Origin: Pseudoalteromonas sp. FUC4 | GTDB lineage: Bacteria > Pseudomonadota > Gammaproteobacteria > Enterobacterales > Alteromonadaceae | Reading direction: 5' to 3' | DNA length: 64,000 nucleotides | Assembly (NCBI RefSeq): GCF_008370255.1 | Contig: NZ_SEUI01000002.1 | Coordinates: forward strand, 506,221-570,220 | Shown: positions 37,704-48,098 of the stretch, one piece after another | How the letters are laid out: each line of letters starts with the position of its first letter | Numbering within the stretch: the first letter of the stretch is position 1 | Translations under genes and position numbers: made by a program | Notes under the pieces: generated by a model | The model's database searches: none | What the model was told of the DNA's origin: nothing | Seen by the model: only the letters and a program-made list of their open reading frames with translations

Positions 37704-39068
37704 TTATTTATTAAAACGATTCTGTAAGTAGTTAAATACAGCACGAATACCTAATGCTTCACCACCCGTTGGACGACCTGGTAATGCACGTAAGTTCCAC
37801 GCCATTACATCAAAATGTACCCACGGTGTTGTTGGTTCAACAAATTCTTTTAAGTAAAGCGCTGCAGTAATAGCACCACCAAATGGTGTACTTGCACAGT
37901 TTGCCATATCAGCTACATCGCTCTTTAAGAAGCTTTTGTACTGATCAAATAAAGGCAATTGCCAAACCGGATCGCTTACGTCCATTCCTGCATCAATAAT
38001 ACCATTTGCTACATCGCGCTCTGTTGAGAAAAAGCCCGGAAGCTCAGTGCCCAATGCAACACGACATGCGCCCGTAAGGGTAGCAAAATCAATAATTAGC
38101 TCAGGGTTATCGTTTTGTGCTTCGCTTAGTGCATCACACAATACTAAGCGCCCTTCTGCGTCTGTATTATCAATTTCGACCATAATGCCTTTGCGTGTTT
38201 TAACAACATCGCCAGGGCGAAATGCATTTCGCGATACCGCATTTTCAACAGCGGGTACAAGTACACGTAGTCTAATTGGTAAGTTAGCTGCCATAATAAG
38301 CTGCGCTAGTGCAATTACATGCGCGGCACCGCCCATGTCTTTTTTCATGTTACGCATGCCAGAGCTTGGTTTTAAATCAAGCCCGCCTGAGTCAAAACAT
38401 ACGCCCTTACCGACTAGTGTAATTAATGGAGCATCTGTCGCGCCCCATTTTAAATCAAGTAAACGCGGTTTATTTTCGCTTGCACGACCCACCATGTGAA
38501 TAGTCGGGTAGTTTTGCTCTAATAATTCATCGCCAATCCATTGTGAAAATTCGCCATTGTAAGTTGCAGCTAAATCTTCCATTACTTGTGATAAATGTTG
38601 CGGCATCATATCTACCGCTGGAGTATTAACTAAATCACGTGCAAGTGTAATGGCATCAGCTTGTTGGCTAATGCGTTCATATAACGCTTTATCGCTAATG
38701 GCTAATTGCGCTTTTGCTGTTGGTTTTTCTTTATATTCACTAAATTCGTAACCACCAAGTACAAACCCTAAAGCAACTTGCTCTACAAAAGCGCTGTCGC
38801 CTTGAATTTGATAAGTACCAGTAGGCAGTGTGTTTGCTAAATTACCCGCAGCCCAAAAATCGTCGCTGCTTTGCATTAAACAAAATACCTGGCTTAACTC
38901 GCCTGTTTTAGCATCAGGGATTAAAGCAATACCTTGCTTTTCAAAACCTGTATTAGTTAACCAATTTTGTATAAATGCAGGCTGCTGTGCGTGCCAGTCA
39001 GATAATTCGTTTTTAAAAATAAAAGATAAAGGAATACCAGAAGATGTATGACGTAGTAATGCACTCAT
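37704..39068 (-). CDS. leucyl aminopeptidase family protein (M17)
   Basis: A 454-residue two-zinc aminopeptidase. The C-terminal catalytic domain (about 190-454) has GKGVCFDSGGLDLKPSSGM, MKKDMGGAAH and the family signature NTDAEGRLVL, giving the metal ligands Lys, Asp and Glu. The N-terminal domain is shorter than in PepA. An ATG four codons upstream (39080) is an equally possible start. Cytoplasmic peptide turnover. Confidence 0.88.
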   Translation of the reverse strand: MSALLRHTSSGIPLSFIFKNELSDWHAQQPAFIQNWLTNTGFEKQGIALIPDAKTGELSQVFCLMQSSDDFWAAGNLANTLPTGTYQIQGDSAFVEQVALGFVLGGYEFSEYKEKPTAKAQLAISDKALYERISQQADAITLARDLVNTPAVDMMPQHLSQVMEDLAATYNGEFSQWIGDELLEQNYPTIHMVGRASENKPRLLDLKWGATDAPLITLVGKGVCFDSGGLDLKPSSGMRNMKKDMGGAAHVIALAQLIMAANLPIRLRVLVPAVENAVSRNAFRPGDVVKTRKGIMVEIDNTDAEGRLVLCDALSEAQNDNPELIIDFATLTGACRVALGTELPGFFSTERDVANGIIDAGMDVSDPVWQLPLFDQYKSFLKSDVADMANCASTPFGGAITAALYLKEFVEPTTPWVHFDVMAWNLRALPGRPTGGEALGIRAVFNYLQNRFNK

Positions 39069-39155
39069 TAAAAAGCTCATATAATATAAAAATGGTACTT
39101 AAGAGCATATCAATAAGCGCACCTAAAAGGTATCGCTAATTTGAAGGGGATTTAG

Positions 39156-39578
39156 CTACTTTTTTAAGCTACTTTTAGATTCTTGCTTTTGATTTTCTTG
39201 ATCTATTTTAGCATCAAGTTCTTTAATAGATTTGTTTATATTAAAAGAACTTGGCAGTACATCAACTCCCACCAAACTTCCTAATTTAACAACTAAAGGA
39301 ATTGTAAGCGGGGCAAAAGGTAATACAGCAAATACACCAAGCCCTAACCCTTTTAAAATATCAACAAATTGCTCATTTGCGCGTTTTAACTCTTCTTTAC
39401 TTGTTTGGCCTTGCGTGTAGCGCCTATAAATAGAGAGCATTTCTTTGGTTTCTTGTTTCTCTTGGGCGAGTGCGATTTTAAGCGCCACCATAGCACGGCG
39501 AAAACGCAGCTGTTGGCGTTTTTTACTAATTTTAACTACCCGCCAAGGTGCACGGTGAATAACTTTATATAATCGCAT
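39156..39578 (-). CDS. LETM1-like small protein
   Basis: A 140-residue protein with a basic N-terminal third and a long helix rich in Glu/Lys. It then has LGLGVFAVLPFAPLTIPLVV with LVGVDVLPSSF, which resembles the hydrophobic LETM1 core found in small bacterial homologues. Function unknown; probably membrane-associated. The ATG at 39578 was preferred to an upstream TTG, but no strong ribosome-binding site is visible for either. Confidence 0.65.
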   Translation of the reverse strand: MRLYKVIHRAPWRVVKISKKRQQLRFRRAMVALKIALAQEKQETKEMLSIYRRYTQGQTSKEELKRANEQFVDILKGLGLGVFAVLPFAPLTIPLVVKLGSLVGVDVLPSSFNINKSIKELDAKIDQENQKQESKSSLKK

Positions 39579-39690
39579 AACTTTTATTTTCACACAGCGG
39601 CACAGGTTCACAAAGAATAATTTACTTACAACACCCTTTAACTTACCCTTTGCACCAAATTAGTATTAAATACATACAATAATGCAGAAT

Positions 39691-39861
39691 ATGACAAATC
39701 AATTACCGCAAAAACCTGAAAAACCAAAATCTGATGAATGTTGCGGTGGTGGCAGTTGCTGTCCCTGCGTATGGGATGAATACAAAGAAAAATTAGCAGC
39801 TTGGCGGAACACACAAAACATTGAAACCCCACCAAAAAAGAAACAAATAAGTAACATTTAA
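39691..39861 (+). CDS. small Cys-rich protein, oxidoreductase-like domain
   Basis: A 56-residue protein easily missed because of its size. Residues 8-42 read KPEKPKSDECCGGGSCCPCV followed by WDEYKEKLAAW, which is the pattern of the oxidoreductase-like N-terminal domain (PF09791): proline/lysine lead, cysteine cluster with glycines, then W-[DE]-x-Y. Five cysteines suggest metal or cluster binding. A second ATG three codons upstream (39682) is possible. It is divergent from the LETM1-like gene. Confidence 0.75.
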   Translation: MTNQLPQKPEKPKSDECCGGGSCCPCVWDEYKEKLAAWRNTQNIETPPKKKQISNI

Positions 39862-40171
39862 ATGCAATTAGCGCATTAATATTCCCTTTAAAAGCCTTAT
39901 TTGCACTTATTTAGTTCATTTTAGTTTTACTTTGCACCACTGTTGCATTTTTTCTTAAATTGAATCTTTTTGTTATCAAACGGTTAATTAGTAATTGCCC
40001 TTCCTGTTTTTTATCTATAGTCTGTAGATAGGACTTCACAAAAAGTAAGCTTAATTGATTAGGCTTTTGAGCTAAAACCTCAAACTTATGTGAAACAAAA
40101 AATTAAGTGAAAAATAAATGATGTGAAATTAGCATCAAAAATAAGAATTATTCTAACTGGGGAAAATTAGA
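39862..40171. other. 310-bp region upstream of the TonB receptor
   Basis: No gene seen. It holds a small inverted repeat TATCTA..TAGATA at 40012-40030 and a poor Fur-like stretch near 40143 (10 of 14 positions), too weak to call. Presumably contains the receptor's promoter. Confidence 0.5.
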
Positions 40172-42754
40172 ATGAAATTAAAAAATAATTCGCTAAACCA
40201 AGCAATCAAATTTGCTTTAGCTACAACCACTGCAGGGTTGTTTTTTTCAGGTTCTGCTATTGCAGCAGACGAGCAACAACAAACTAAAGTAAACAAAAAC
40301 GTAGAGAAAATTGCCGTAGTTGGTACGCGCTCAGCTCCTCGTTCAATTGGTGATTCACCTGTTCCAATCGACATTATTGGCGGCGAAGAGCTTGAAAAGT
40401 CAGGCAACACTGACATGCTTGAGCTTTTAAAAGGTGCCGTGCCATCTTTTAACGTACACCAAAACCCTATTAGTGATGCGGCCTCTCTTGTTCGCCCAGC
40501 TAACTTACGTGGTTTACCATCAGACAGCACATTGGTTCTTTTAAACGGCAAACGTCGTCACCGTGCTTCTGTAATTGCATTTTTAGGCGGTGGTATTAAC
40601 GATGGCGCACAAGGCGCAGATATTTCAGTTATTCCAAGTATTGCGATTAAACAAGTAGAAGTACTTCGTGATGGCGCGGCTGCGCAATATGGTTCTGATG
40701 CAATCGCCGGTGTAATGAACTTCCAACTAAAAGACGCTTCAGAGGGTGGTAAATTAGAAATCCGCCATGGTCAATTTTATGAAGGCGACGGCGATACAAC
40801 ACAAGTGTCGGGTAACGTCGGTTTACCATTTACCGACAATGGCTTTGCTAACTTAAGCTTTCAATACAAAACAGCTGATGCAACAAGCCGTTCAGTTCAA
40901 CGTGCCGATGCTGCTGCACTTTCAGCTGCCGGTGTTCCTGATGTATCTTCTCTTGCACAAGTATGGGGTGCACCAGAAGTAGATGACGATATTACTATTT
41001 TTGGTAATGTGGGTTTAGAGCTAACAAACGACTCTGAATTTTACATGTTTGGTAACTATTCTGAACGTGATGTACGTGGCGGTTTTTATTACCGTAACCC
41101 GCAAACACGTTCAGGTGTTTACTCAAATGATGGTGGCGAAACACTACTTGTTGCCGACACAACACCTGATATGAGTGCTAACTGTCCAACTATCACAATA
41201 ACAGACGGCAATGTACTAGATGATCCTGCTTACATAAATGGTGTAGCAAACAACCCTGATTGTTTTGCCTTTAACGAGATGCTTCCAGGTGGCTTTACAC
41301 CTAACTTTGGCGGCAACATTACTGATACTTCTTTAACTATTGGTACTAAAGGTCGATTCACTGGTGGGTTCTTAAAAGATACTTACTATGACTTAAGCGG
41401 TACTGTGGGTTTAAATGAATCACGTTACTTTATTTACGACACGGTTAATGCCTCTTTAGGTGCAGATACGCCACGTGACTTTAGCCCAGGTAAATATGAA
41501 CAGCTAGAGAAAAACTTTAACTTTGATTTATCAAAAGGTGTCGACTTTGGTTTAGCTTATGATGTAAATATTGCCGGTGGTTTTGAGTGGCATGAAGAAA
41601 CATTCACTATTATCTCTGGTGATGAAGAATCTTACACAGCAGGCCCTTTAACAGAGCAAGGTTTTGGTATTGGGTCTAACGGCTTCCCTGGTTTTAAACC
41701 ATCACAAGCCGGTGAGTTTTCTCGTCGTAACTATGCAGCGTATGTTGATGTTGAAGCACCGTTTACTGAAGACTTTTTAATGGGCGTAGCACTTCGATTT
41801 GAAGACTACGACAGCTTTGGTACTACAACTAACTACAAAGTAATGGCTCAATACCATTTAACTGAAGATTTAAATATTCGTGGCTCTGTAAGTAGCGGTT
41901 TCCGTGCACCTACCGTTGGTCAAGCTAACGTAAGTAACGTACAAACAAGCTTAGACAGCGGTGTATTACAAGATTCAGCGCTTCTTCCACCAACAAACCC
42001 AATTGCAGTGCAATTAGGTGGTACAGAGCTTGAGCCGGAAGAATCACAAAGTTATACACTTGGTGCTGTATACACTATCGGCGAGTTATTTTTAACGCTT
42101 GATTACTACAATATTCAAGTTGATGACCGTATTAGCCAATCAGATAAAATCAACTTAAGCCAAGCAGATAAAGATACACTTACAGCTGCTGGCGTGCCTA
42201 ACGTACAAGGTCTTGCTCAGGTAAGCTTTTTTACAAATGACTTTGATACAACAACTCAAGGTATCGATTTAGTTGCAAACTATACTGCTGAACTAATGGG
42301 CGGTAGCTCTACATTTAGCCTTGCTTATAACTGGAATGATACTGAAGTAACTCAATTTAGTGAGATTACAGGTGCGTTTAAAGTTAAACGCTTAGAAGAA
42401 GATTTACCTAACCATCGTGCAACGTTCACATTGTCTCAACAGTGGGAATCAGTTTCTGCATTTGCTCGTGCAAACTACTACGGCGAATACCAAGGTGTTC
42501 ACGTTGACTATGATGCAACAGCTAAAACAGCCGATGCTGCAGTTACTATTGATGCTGAAGTAACTTACTTCTTAAATGAATCAGTTAGCTTCTCTGTAGG
42601 CGCTCAAAACATATTTGACCAAGACGCTGAAAAGCTAGATTTTGCTGATAGAATTGATACGCCTAACAATAACTGGGGTGGTCAGTTCTACGAAACATCT
42701 CCATTTGGTATTAATGGTGGCTTTTACTACGCTAAAGCAACATATACTTTTTAA
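40172..42754 (+). CDS. TonB-dependent outer-membrane receptor
   Basis: An 860-residue receptor. Signal peptide 1-31 (ending AIA). The plug domain covers about 50-175 (VPIDIIGGEELEKSGNTDML, LRGLPSDSTLVLLNGKRRH, VEVLRDGAAAQYGSDAIAGV) and the 22-strand barrel follows to a terminal Phe (ATYTF). There is no recognisable siderophore signature. The plug style fits the large receptors of Alteromonadales for polysaccharide breakdown products or peptides. The start follows GGGGAAAA. It stands alone before a strong terminator, so substrate genes give no clue. Confidence 0.9.
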   Translation: MKLKNNSLNQAIKFALATTTAGLFFSGSAIAADEQQQTKVNKNVEKIAVVGTRSAPRSIGDSPVPIDIIGGEELEKSGNTDMLELLKGAVPSFNVHQNPISDAASLVRPANLRGLPSDSTLVLLNGKRRHRASVIAFLGGGINDGAQGADISVIPSIAIKQVEVLRDGAAAQYGSDAIAGVMNFQLKDASEGGKLEIRHGQFYEGDGDTTQVSGNVGLPFTDNGFANLSFQYKTADATSRSVQRADAAALSAAGVPDVSSLAQVWGAPEVDDDITIFGNVGLELTNDSEFYMFGNYSERDVRGGFYYRNPQTRSGVYSNDGGETLLVADTTPDMSANCPTITITDGNVLDDPAYINGVANNPDCFAFNEMLPGGFTPNFGGNITDTSLTIGTKGRFTGGFLKDTYYDLSGTVGLNESRYFIYDTVNASLGADTPRDFSPGKYEQLEKNFNFDLSKGVDFGLAYDVNIAGGFEWHEETFTIISGDEESYTAGPLTEQGFGIGSNGFPGFKPSQAGEFSRRNYAAYVDVEAPFTEDFLMGVALRFEDYDSFGTTTNYKVMAQYHLTEDLNIRGSVSSGFRAPTVGQANVSNVQTSLDSGVLQDSALLPPTNPIAVQLGGTELEPEESQSYTLGAVYTIGELFLTLDYYNIQVDDRISQSDKINLSQADKDTLTAAGVPNVQGLAQVSFFTNDFDTTTQGIDLVANYTAELMGGSSTFSLAYNWNDTEVTQFSEITGAFKVKRLEEDLPNHRATFTLSQQWESVSAFARANYYGEYQGVHVDYDATAKTADAAVTIDAEVTYFLNESVSFSVGAQNIFDQDAEKLDFADRIDTPNNNWGGQFYETSPFGINGGFYYAKATYTF

Positions 42755-42773
42755 ACTATTTTCATGAAGAACC

Positions 42774-42806
42774 AAAGGCGAAATGTTAAAGACATTTCGC
42801 CTTTTT
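42774..42806 (+). terminator. terminator of the TonB receptor gene
   Basis: Perfect 13-bp arms AAAGGCGAAATGT / ACATTTCGCCTTT with loop TAAAG and a T-run. Confidence 0.88.
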
Positions 42807-42838
42807 AATTTTATAGTTAATAAAAATAATAATGAACA

Positions 42839-43000
42839 ATACCAATTGCATTGAATAAGTGTTCTATTATAGCGCTCAGAAAATAGCGTAATAATAAGGC
42901 GAAAACTATGATATATAGATGCTCTATATGAATAATTTTTAACGCAGTGAGTACGCTATTTAATGCGATAGAATGATTATTTTTTTAATAAAATTGGTAT
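42839..43000. repeat. MITE-like palindromic element
   Basis: 162 bases bounded by ATACCAATT and AATTGGTAT, with internal palindromes around TATATAGATGCTCTATAT and two related arms TAATGCGATAGAAT / ATTCTATtatAGCGCT-like. It codes for nothing. It ends four bases before the start codon of the TPR-sulfotransferase, so it supplies that gene's whole leader. Confidence 0.65.
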
Positions 43001-43004
43001 AACT

Positions 43005-44438
43005 ATGTTACTTAATAAAGCCAACCAACTACTGCAACAAAATAAACTCAAAGAAGCTGAGTTTCATTTTAAAACGCTATTAAATAGTAACCCTGAAAAT
43101 GGTGAAGCTTTATTTGGCTTAGGCAGAATTGCCTTACGACTAGAACGTTATGACGCTGGCGTATACCTACTCCAAAAAGCCTGTGAGCGCTTGCCTCATA
43201 TGCTTGAACCATTACATGCCCTTGCTGATGCATTTAACGGTGTTAATTCGCCAAACGATGCGTTAACGGTACTTGAATATGCAAAAAAATTAGCAATTCA
43301 TAACCCAGAGCCTCATTACTACTTAGCACAGCACTATTTAACACATGGCGAGTTAGATAAAGCCCATACAACCTTTGCCCATGCGCTCAGTATTGGGGTA
43401 TACCCTGTAACAGCCTATATTTTATTTGAACTTGTACAGTTAGGTCGCTTTAATAAAGAGCATAACTATGTAAGTAATTTACACCACTTACTAACTCAAA
43501 CGAGCAATTTACGTTTAAAAATGGTGTGTTACTACGCTTTAGCAAACAGCTACGATGCACTTGAGGATACCGAGCAAGCATTTAATTATTTTATATTGGC
43601 GAATAAATTACAAAAAAAATTAAGTGAATTTAACACCAAAGATTTAATCCCTTTTTACGATGAAATAATAAAATACAACACCGAGGAATTTATTACCGCT
43701 GCCGATAAAACATTTACAGGTAATATCACGCCTGTCTTTATTATTGGCATGCCTCGAAGTGGTTCTACCCTCCTGGAGCAAATGTTGGCAAGCCATAGTC
43801 AGTTTTCGAGCCTAGGAGAGAGCACCAGTATTAGTAATAACGCAGTTGCTTTTATCGAACAAAAAACGGGAGTTGCTTACCCGCAATGTTTAGCGCATTT
43901 AACGCCGGATTTAATCAAAAAAGCTCGCGAACTGTATATCACAACATTAAAAACAACATCGCCCATTAGACCTTTTATAATAAATAAACTGCCGAGTAAT
44001 TATCAGTCGCTTGGACTTATATATATCCTATTTCCAAATGCCAAATTTATAAACTTAAGTCGTGATTTTAATGCTATCGCGTTTTCTATTTTCACCAATT
44101 ACTTTGCCGAAAACGAGCCTTATTTTTGCTCACTACCTGAGTTTAAGCTTTATCATAAGTTATATGAAAAATTAATGAGCCATTGGCAGTCTTTTAAAGC
44201 GATGCCAATTTATGATGTCAGCTACGAAGATTTAGTGAGTAACCCAAAAGAGCAGCTAACGCAGTTACTTGGCTTTTTAAACTGTAGTTTTCAAGAGCGC
44301 TGCTTAGCGTTTTATAAACAAAAAACACCGGTTACCACCTTGAGTAAACATGCTATTCGCCAACCTATTAATAATGCCGCAATCGCTAAGTGGGAGCGTT
44401 ACAAAACACCTCTTTTAAAGTTACTTGATGGGAATTAA
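43005..44438 (+). CDS. TPR-sulfotransferase fusion
   Basis: A 477-residue protein: N-terminal TPR repeats (about 1-225, e.g. AEFHFKTLLNSNPENGEALF, EPHYYLAQHYLTHGELDKAH) and a C-terminal PAPS-dependent sulfotransferase domain. The 5'-phosphosulfate loop is IIGMPRSGSTLLEQML (about 242-257) and a 3'-phosphate-binding segment is FINLSRDF. The likely acceptor is a protein tyrosine or a glycan, unknown. TPR helices begin at residue 2, so the start is fixed at 43005 although no ribosome-binding site is visible. Convergent with, and touching, the next gene. Confidence 0.85.
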   Translation: MLLNKANQLLQQNKLKEAEFHFKTLLNSNPENGEALFGLGRIALRLERYDAGVYLLQKACERLPHMLEPLHALADAFNGVNSPNDALTVLEYAKKLAIHNPEPHYYLAQHYLTHGELDKAHTTFAHALSIGVYPVTAYILFELVQLGRFNKEHNYVSNLHHLLTQTSNLRLKMVCYYALANSYDALEDTEQAFNYFILANKLQKKLSEFNTKDLIPFYDEIIKYNTEEFITAADKTFTGNITPVFIIGMPRSGSTLLEQMLASHSQFSSLGESTSISNNAVAFIEQKTGVAYPQCLAHLTPDLIKKARELYITTLKTTSPIRPFIINKLPSNYQSLGLIYILFPNAKFINLSRDFNAIAFSIFTNYFAENEPYFCSLPEFKLYHKLYEKLMSHWQSFKAMPIYDVSYEDLVSNPKEQLTQLLGFLNCSFQERCLAFYKQKTPVTTLSKHAIRQPINNAAIAKWERYKTPLLKLLDGN

Positions 44439-45343
44439 TTAATCGGATGTGCTTTAAACCAATTAAGTAAATCTTTAAATTGATCATCACGCGCACTTGG
44501 GTGGGTAAGCATATTAATATGGTCGTAATCAAAATTATTCCCGTGTTTACGACCGTAAATTTGCATTTGCTGAATACCTAGCCCTGATTCGTCCATAAAT
44601 TTTTGAATATCGATTGGTTGCGCTAATGCTTTATCTTTTACCGCAGCAATATGATGCGTTGGCGGTAAGTGCAGGTTGTTTAGCGCTTTTGCATAATCAA
44701 AATTATCATCAGAATCTATCCATGGCTTCTTTTTAGCCCACTGCATACTTTGATAATGCGACTTTTGAGTTTCGTTATCGCTACCCCACTTATAACCTTT
44801 AGCATTTAAATAGCCATGTTTTTTAGCAAGTAAAGGTGCCATAAAATACCAAATTAAGTTGGCTTGTAATAATTTTTGAGGGTGATTATTAAATAAAGAA
44901 CGCTTAGAGCCAAAATACACACACGCTTTTACATCACTAATATATTCTGGAAATCGTGCAAACGCGCTGTTCATCAATACCCCACCCCAAGAGTGAGCAA
45001 CCCAGTAGTCAGGCTTTTTGCCTTCAATCAACTCTATTTGCTTAATAAAGGCAGGGATGTCTTCTAGGATAGATTCTGTTTGTCCATATTCGGACTTGCT
45101 CGAAATGATTGGCTTGCTATCACCTCGGCCACGTAAATCAGCCACATAACATCTATATCCATGCTCAGCTAAAAAAGGGGCAAGTCCTTTATTAGAATGG
45201 GTGTAAAAAATTTTACCGTTTTCTATTGCTCCATGCATAAAAAATACAATAGGCCCTTGCTGATCTTCATTGCTAATACGGCGTAAATGAAGTGTTTGTT
45301 GAACAGCTAAATTAATAATTATTGATTGCTGAGAAATTGCCAC
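44435..45343 (-). CDS. alpha/beta hydrolase
   Basis: A 302-residue serine hydrolase. The oxyanion HG is in FFMHGAIENGK, the nucleophile elbow is VAHSWGG, and the His lies near FDYDHINML. There is no signal peptide. It contains VADLRGRGDS, typical of esterase/lipase-like members. Its stop overlaps the stop of the sulfotransferase gene by four bases. Confidence 0.85.
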   Translation of the reverse strand: MAISQQSIIINLAVQQTLHLRRISNEDQQGPIVFFMHGAIENGKIFYTHSNKGLAPFLAEHGYRCYVADLRGRGDSKPIISSKSEYGQTESILEDIPAFIKQIELIEGKKPDYWVAHSWGGVLMNSAFARFPEYISDVKACVYFGSKRSLFNNHPQKLLQANLIWYFMAPLLAKKHGYLNAKGYKWGSDNETQKSHYQSMQWAKKKPWIDSDDNFDYAKALNNLHLPPTHHIAAVKDKALAQPIDIQKFMDESGLGIQQMQIYGRKHGNNFDYDHINMLTHPSARDDQFKDLLNWFKAHPIN

Positions 45344-45471
45344 AGTTATTCCTTTTTATTATTTTCAACTCATCCTACCAGTAATATTAAATATACCAAA
45401 GGAAATGTCTGCACTTTACTCATCAGCATTTGTTACAATCACTACATTATATCTGTTGTTAAAATGAAGCC

Positions 45472-46404
45472 ATGAAAGAAAATAAAGCACGTTCAAAATT
45501 ACACCCTCGTAACCTACATAATAATGGTTACGACTTCGATTTATTAACAACAGAGCATCCTGCTCTACAGCCCTTTGTTATAACCACACCTGCAGGGACT
45601 AAAAGCATTGATTTTAGTGATAACAAGGCTGTTAAAACACTTAATCAAGCTCTTTTAAAAGCACATTATAATATTGATTTTTGGGATATACCTGAACATA
45701 ACTTATGTCCACCTATACCTGGGCGTGTTGACTATATTCATTACTTAGCCGACTTATTAAGTGATGATAACCAACAACAAATACCTTTAGGTAAGCAAAT
45801 TAAAGTGCTTGATATTGGCACTGGCGCTAACTTAGTTTATCCGCTTACTGGTACAAGTGAGTATAAATGGCATTTTACTGGGACTGATATTGATACAGCC
45901 TCAGTAAAAATAGCAAAGCAAATTGCCCAGTTTAATGGTTTAAAAATCAGTCTAAAACATCAAAAAAACGCATCACATATTTTTAAAGGCGTTATAAATC
46001 AAAAAGATCTATACCATTTAACGCTCTGTAACCCTCCGTTTCATGCAAGTGAAGAAGAGGCAAGTAAAGGCAGTGAACGTAAATGGAAAAACTTAGGAAA
46101 AACACCCAGTAGCACACTTAATTTTGGTGGTCATAATAATGAGTTGTGGTGTGAAGGTGGTGAAGTTCAGTTTATCTCTAATATGATTAAAGAAAGCGAA
46201 GACTTTGCAGAGCAAGTACTGTGGTTTACATCGTTAGTCTCTAAAAAAGATAACATTGCTGCCCTTGAAGAGGTATTAAAAGCACACCCAATAGCACAAT
46301 ATAAAATAGTTGATATGGCACAAGGTCAAAAAATCAGCCGCTTTATTGCATGGACCTACTTTGATAAAGAAACCCGTGAACAAATTTGTAGCGAGCTGGC
46401 TTAG
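45472..46404 (+). CDS. rlmF: 23S rRNA (adenine(1618)-N6)-methyltransferase
   Basis: Methylates A1618 of 23S rRNA. At 310 residues it has the size of E. coli RlmF (YbiN). It has a SAM-binding [13 protein letters not shown], the adenine-N6 catalytic NPPF ([20 protein letters not shown]) and the N-terminal [13 protein letters not shown] that identifies the family. It is followed closely by ltaE (40 bases), possibly in one transcript. Confidence 0.95.
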   Translation: MKENKARSKLHPRNLHNNGYDFDLLTTEHPALQPFVITTPAGTKSIDFSDNKAVKTLNQALLKAHYNIDFWDIPEHNLCPPIPGRVDYIHYLADLLSDDNQQQIPLGKQIKVLDIGTGANLVYPLTGTSEYKWHFTGTDIDTASVKIAKQIAQFNGLKISLKHQKNASHIFKGVINQKDLYHLTLCNPPFHASEEEASKGSERKWKNLGKTPSSTLNFGGHNNELWCEGGEVQFISNMIKESEDFAEQVLWFTSLVSKKDNIAALEEVLKAHPIAQYKIVDMAQGQKISRFIAWTYFDKETREQICSELA

Positions 46405-46444
46405 CACCAATTTTATTAAAAACAATAAAAAGGATAAGGCAATC

Positions 46445-47449
46445 ATGATAGATTTTCGCTCTGATACAGTTACAAAACCAACAAAAGAAATGCGCGATAT
46501 TATGTACAACGCACCGGTTGGTGACGATGTATATGGTGATGATGAAAGCGTTAACCGACTAGAAGCTTATGCGTGTAAACGTTTTAACTTTAAAGCCGCT
46601 CTTTATTGTAGCTCAGGTACACAAGCCAACTTACTTGCAATAATGGCGCATTGTGAGCGAGGTGACGAATACATTTGTGGCCAAAATGCACATAACTATA
46701 AGTTTGAGGGCGGAGGAGCAGCCGTTTTAGGGTCTGTGCAACCACAGCCTATCGAAAACAATGCTGATGGCAGTATCCCTTTTAGTAAAATAGCGACGGC
46801 TATAAAACCAGACGATTGCCATTTTGCAAAAACGCGATTGCTCAGCTTAGAGAATACCATAGGCGGAAAGGTACTCCCGCTTGAGTACTTAGCCCAAGCA
46901 CGTGACTTTGTTGACACACATAATTTAGCGCTGCACTTAGACGGCGCACGTGCTTTTAATGCCGCCGTTGAGCAAAAAGTTGATATCACTGAAATTACAA
47001 AGCACTTTGACTCAGTTTCTATTTGTTTATCTAAAGGTTTGGGTGCGCCCGTAGGCTCTTTACTATTAGGCTCACCAACACTTATTAACAAAGCAAGGCG
47101 ATGGAGAAAAGTACTTGGTGGCGGTATGCGCCAAGTCGGAATGCTTGCAGCCGCTGGGCAGTTTGCACTTGAGCACAATGTAGAGCGCTTAAAAGACGAT
47201 CATGAAAATGCGCGTTATTTGGCTCAACAATTAAGTGAGATAAATGGTTTTACTGTCGATATGAGTAACACCACTAATATGGTTTACGCAACATACAGTA
47301 GCAGTATAAATATTGAAGAAATTGCTGAAGCGCTTAAACAACAAGGCATATTATTTAGCCCAAGCAAGCAGCTTAGGCTAGTTACGCATTTAGATATTAC
47401 GCGCGAAGATATTGATACATTTATAAATGCTTTATCGGCCCATATTTAA
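46445..47449 (+). CDS. ltaE: low-specificity L-threonine aldolase
   Basis: PLP enzyme cleaving L-threonine/allo-threonine to glycine and acetaldehyde. It is 334 residues, as in E. coli (333). The start [17 protein letters not shown] is the family start and follows AAGGATAAGG; upstream in-frame codons belong to the rlmF region. Active-site Lys lies in [14 protein letters not shown]. It overlaps tdk tail to tail by 18 bases. Confidence 0.94.
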   Translation: MIDFRSDTVTKPTKEMRDIMYNAPVGDDVYGDDESVNRLEAYACKRFNFKAALYCSSGTQANLLAIMAHCERGDEYICGQNAHNYKFEGGGAAVLGSVQPQPIENNADGSIPFSKIATAIKPDDCHFAKTRLLSLENTIGGKVLPLEYLAQARDFVDTHNLALHLDGARAFNAAVEQKVDITEITKHFDSVSICLSKGLGAPVGSLLLGSPTLINKARRWRKVLGGGMRQVGMLAAAGQFALEHNVERLKDDHENARYLAQQLSEINGFTVDMSNTTNMVYATYSSSINIEEIAEALKQQGILFSPSKQLRLVTHLDITREDIDTFINALSAHI

Positions 47450-48016
47450 AGCGGCTTTATAATGTTTGCGGCATACCGAAACGTATCGGTCATTGCCGCC
47501 AATTTCTACTTGGTTACCATCGGCTATTGCATCACCATTTTCATCAGTACGCAGTACATGGTTAGCTTTGCGCCCGCAGTGGCATACAGTTTTAAGCTCA
47601 ACTAACTTATCAGCCCACGCAAGCAAATATTGCGACCCTATAAATAACTCGCCTCTAAAGTCGTTACGCAAGCCATAACACAATACCGGTATACCGAGTT
47701 CATCAACCACATCGGTTAATTGCATTACTTGTTCTTTTGATAAAAATTGGCACTCGTCAACTAACACACAATGGCGCTTTTTATCATTGTTGAGTGATTG
47801 AATAAGGTCAAAAACATCTTTACTAGCATCAAATACATGCGCATCAGCTTGCAAACCTATACGAGACGATACTTTACCTACGCCTTGTCTATCATCAATG
47901 GCAGCAGTAAGGATGACAGGTTCCATGCCACGTTCTTTATAATTGAATGCAGATTGTAATAACGTGGTTGATTTACCTGCATTCATTGCAGAGTAGTAAA
48001 AGTATAATTGAGCCAT
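47432..48016 (-). CDS. tdk: thymidine kinase
   Basis: Phosphorylates thymidine (salvage). It is 194 residues, type II. The P-loop is [12 protein letters not shown], the Walker B-like LVDECQFL is intact, and four zinc ligands appear as CHCGRKA and CRKH. The last 18 bases overlap ltaE on the other strand. Confidence 0.95.
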   Translation of the reverse strand: MAQLYFYYSAMNAGKSTTLLQSAFNYKERGMEPVILTAAIDDRQGVGKVSSRIGLQADAHVFDASKDVFDLIQSLNNDKKRHCVLVDECQFLSKEQVMQLTDVVDELGIPVLCYGLRNDFRGELFIGSQYLLAWADKLVELKTVCHCGRKANHVLRTDENGDAIADGNQVEIGGNDRYVSVCRKHYKAALNMGR

Positions 48017-48098
48017 TGCGGTGCCATTTTATAAAAAGTGCGCTTATGCTACCTTAATATTAAATTAATACCAATTTACAAACGCGAATTTAATGAGG

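Noticed and set aside
40143-40157. Fur-like stretch before the large TonB receptor
   Set aside because: Only about 10 of 14 consensus positions fit, near chance in AT-rich DNA.
46310-46444. 45-codon N-terminal extension of ltaE
   Set aside because: It overlaps the rlmF 3' end; family start and ribosome-binding site are at 46445.
48066-48076. ATACCAATT word after tdk, like the MITE end at 42839
   Set aside because: No partner AATTGGTAT within range; kept as coincidence or an old remnant.
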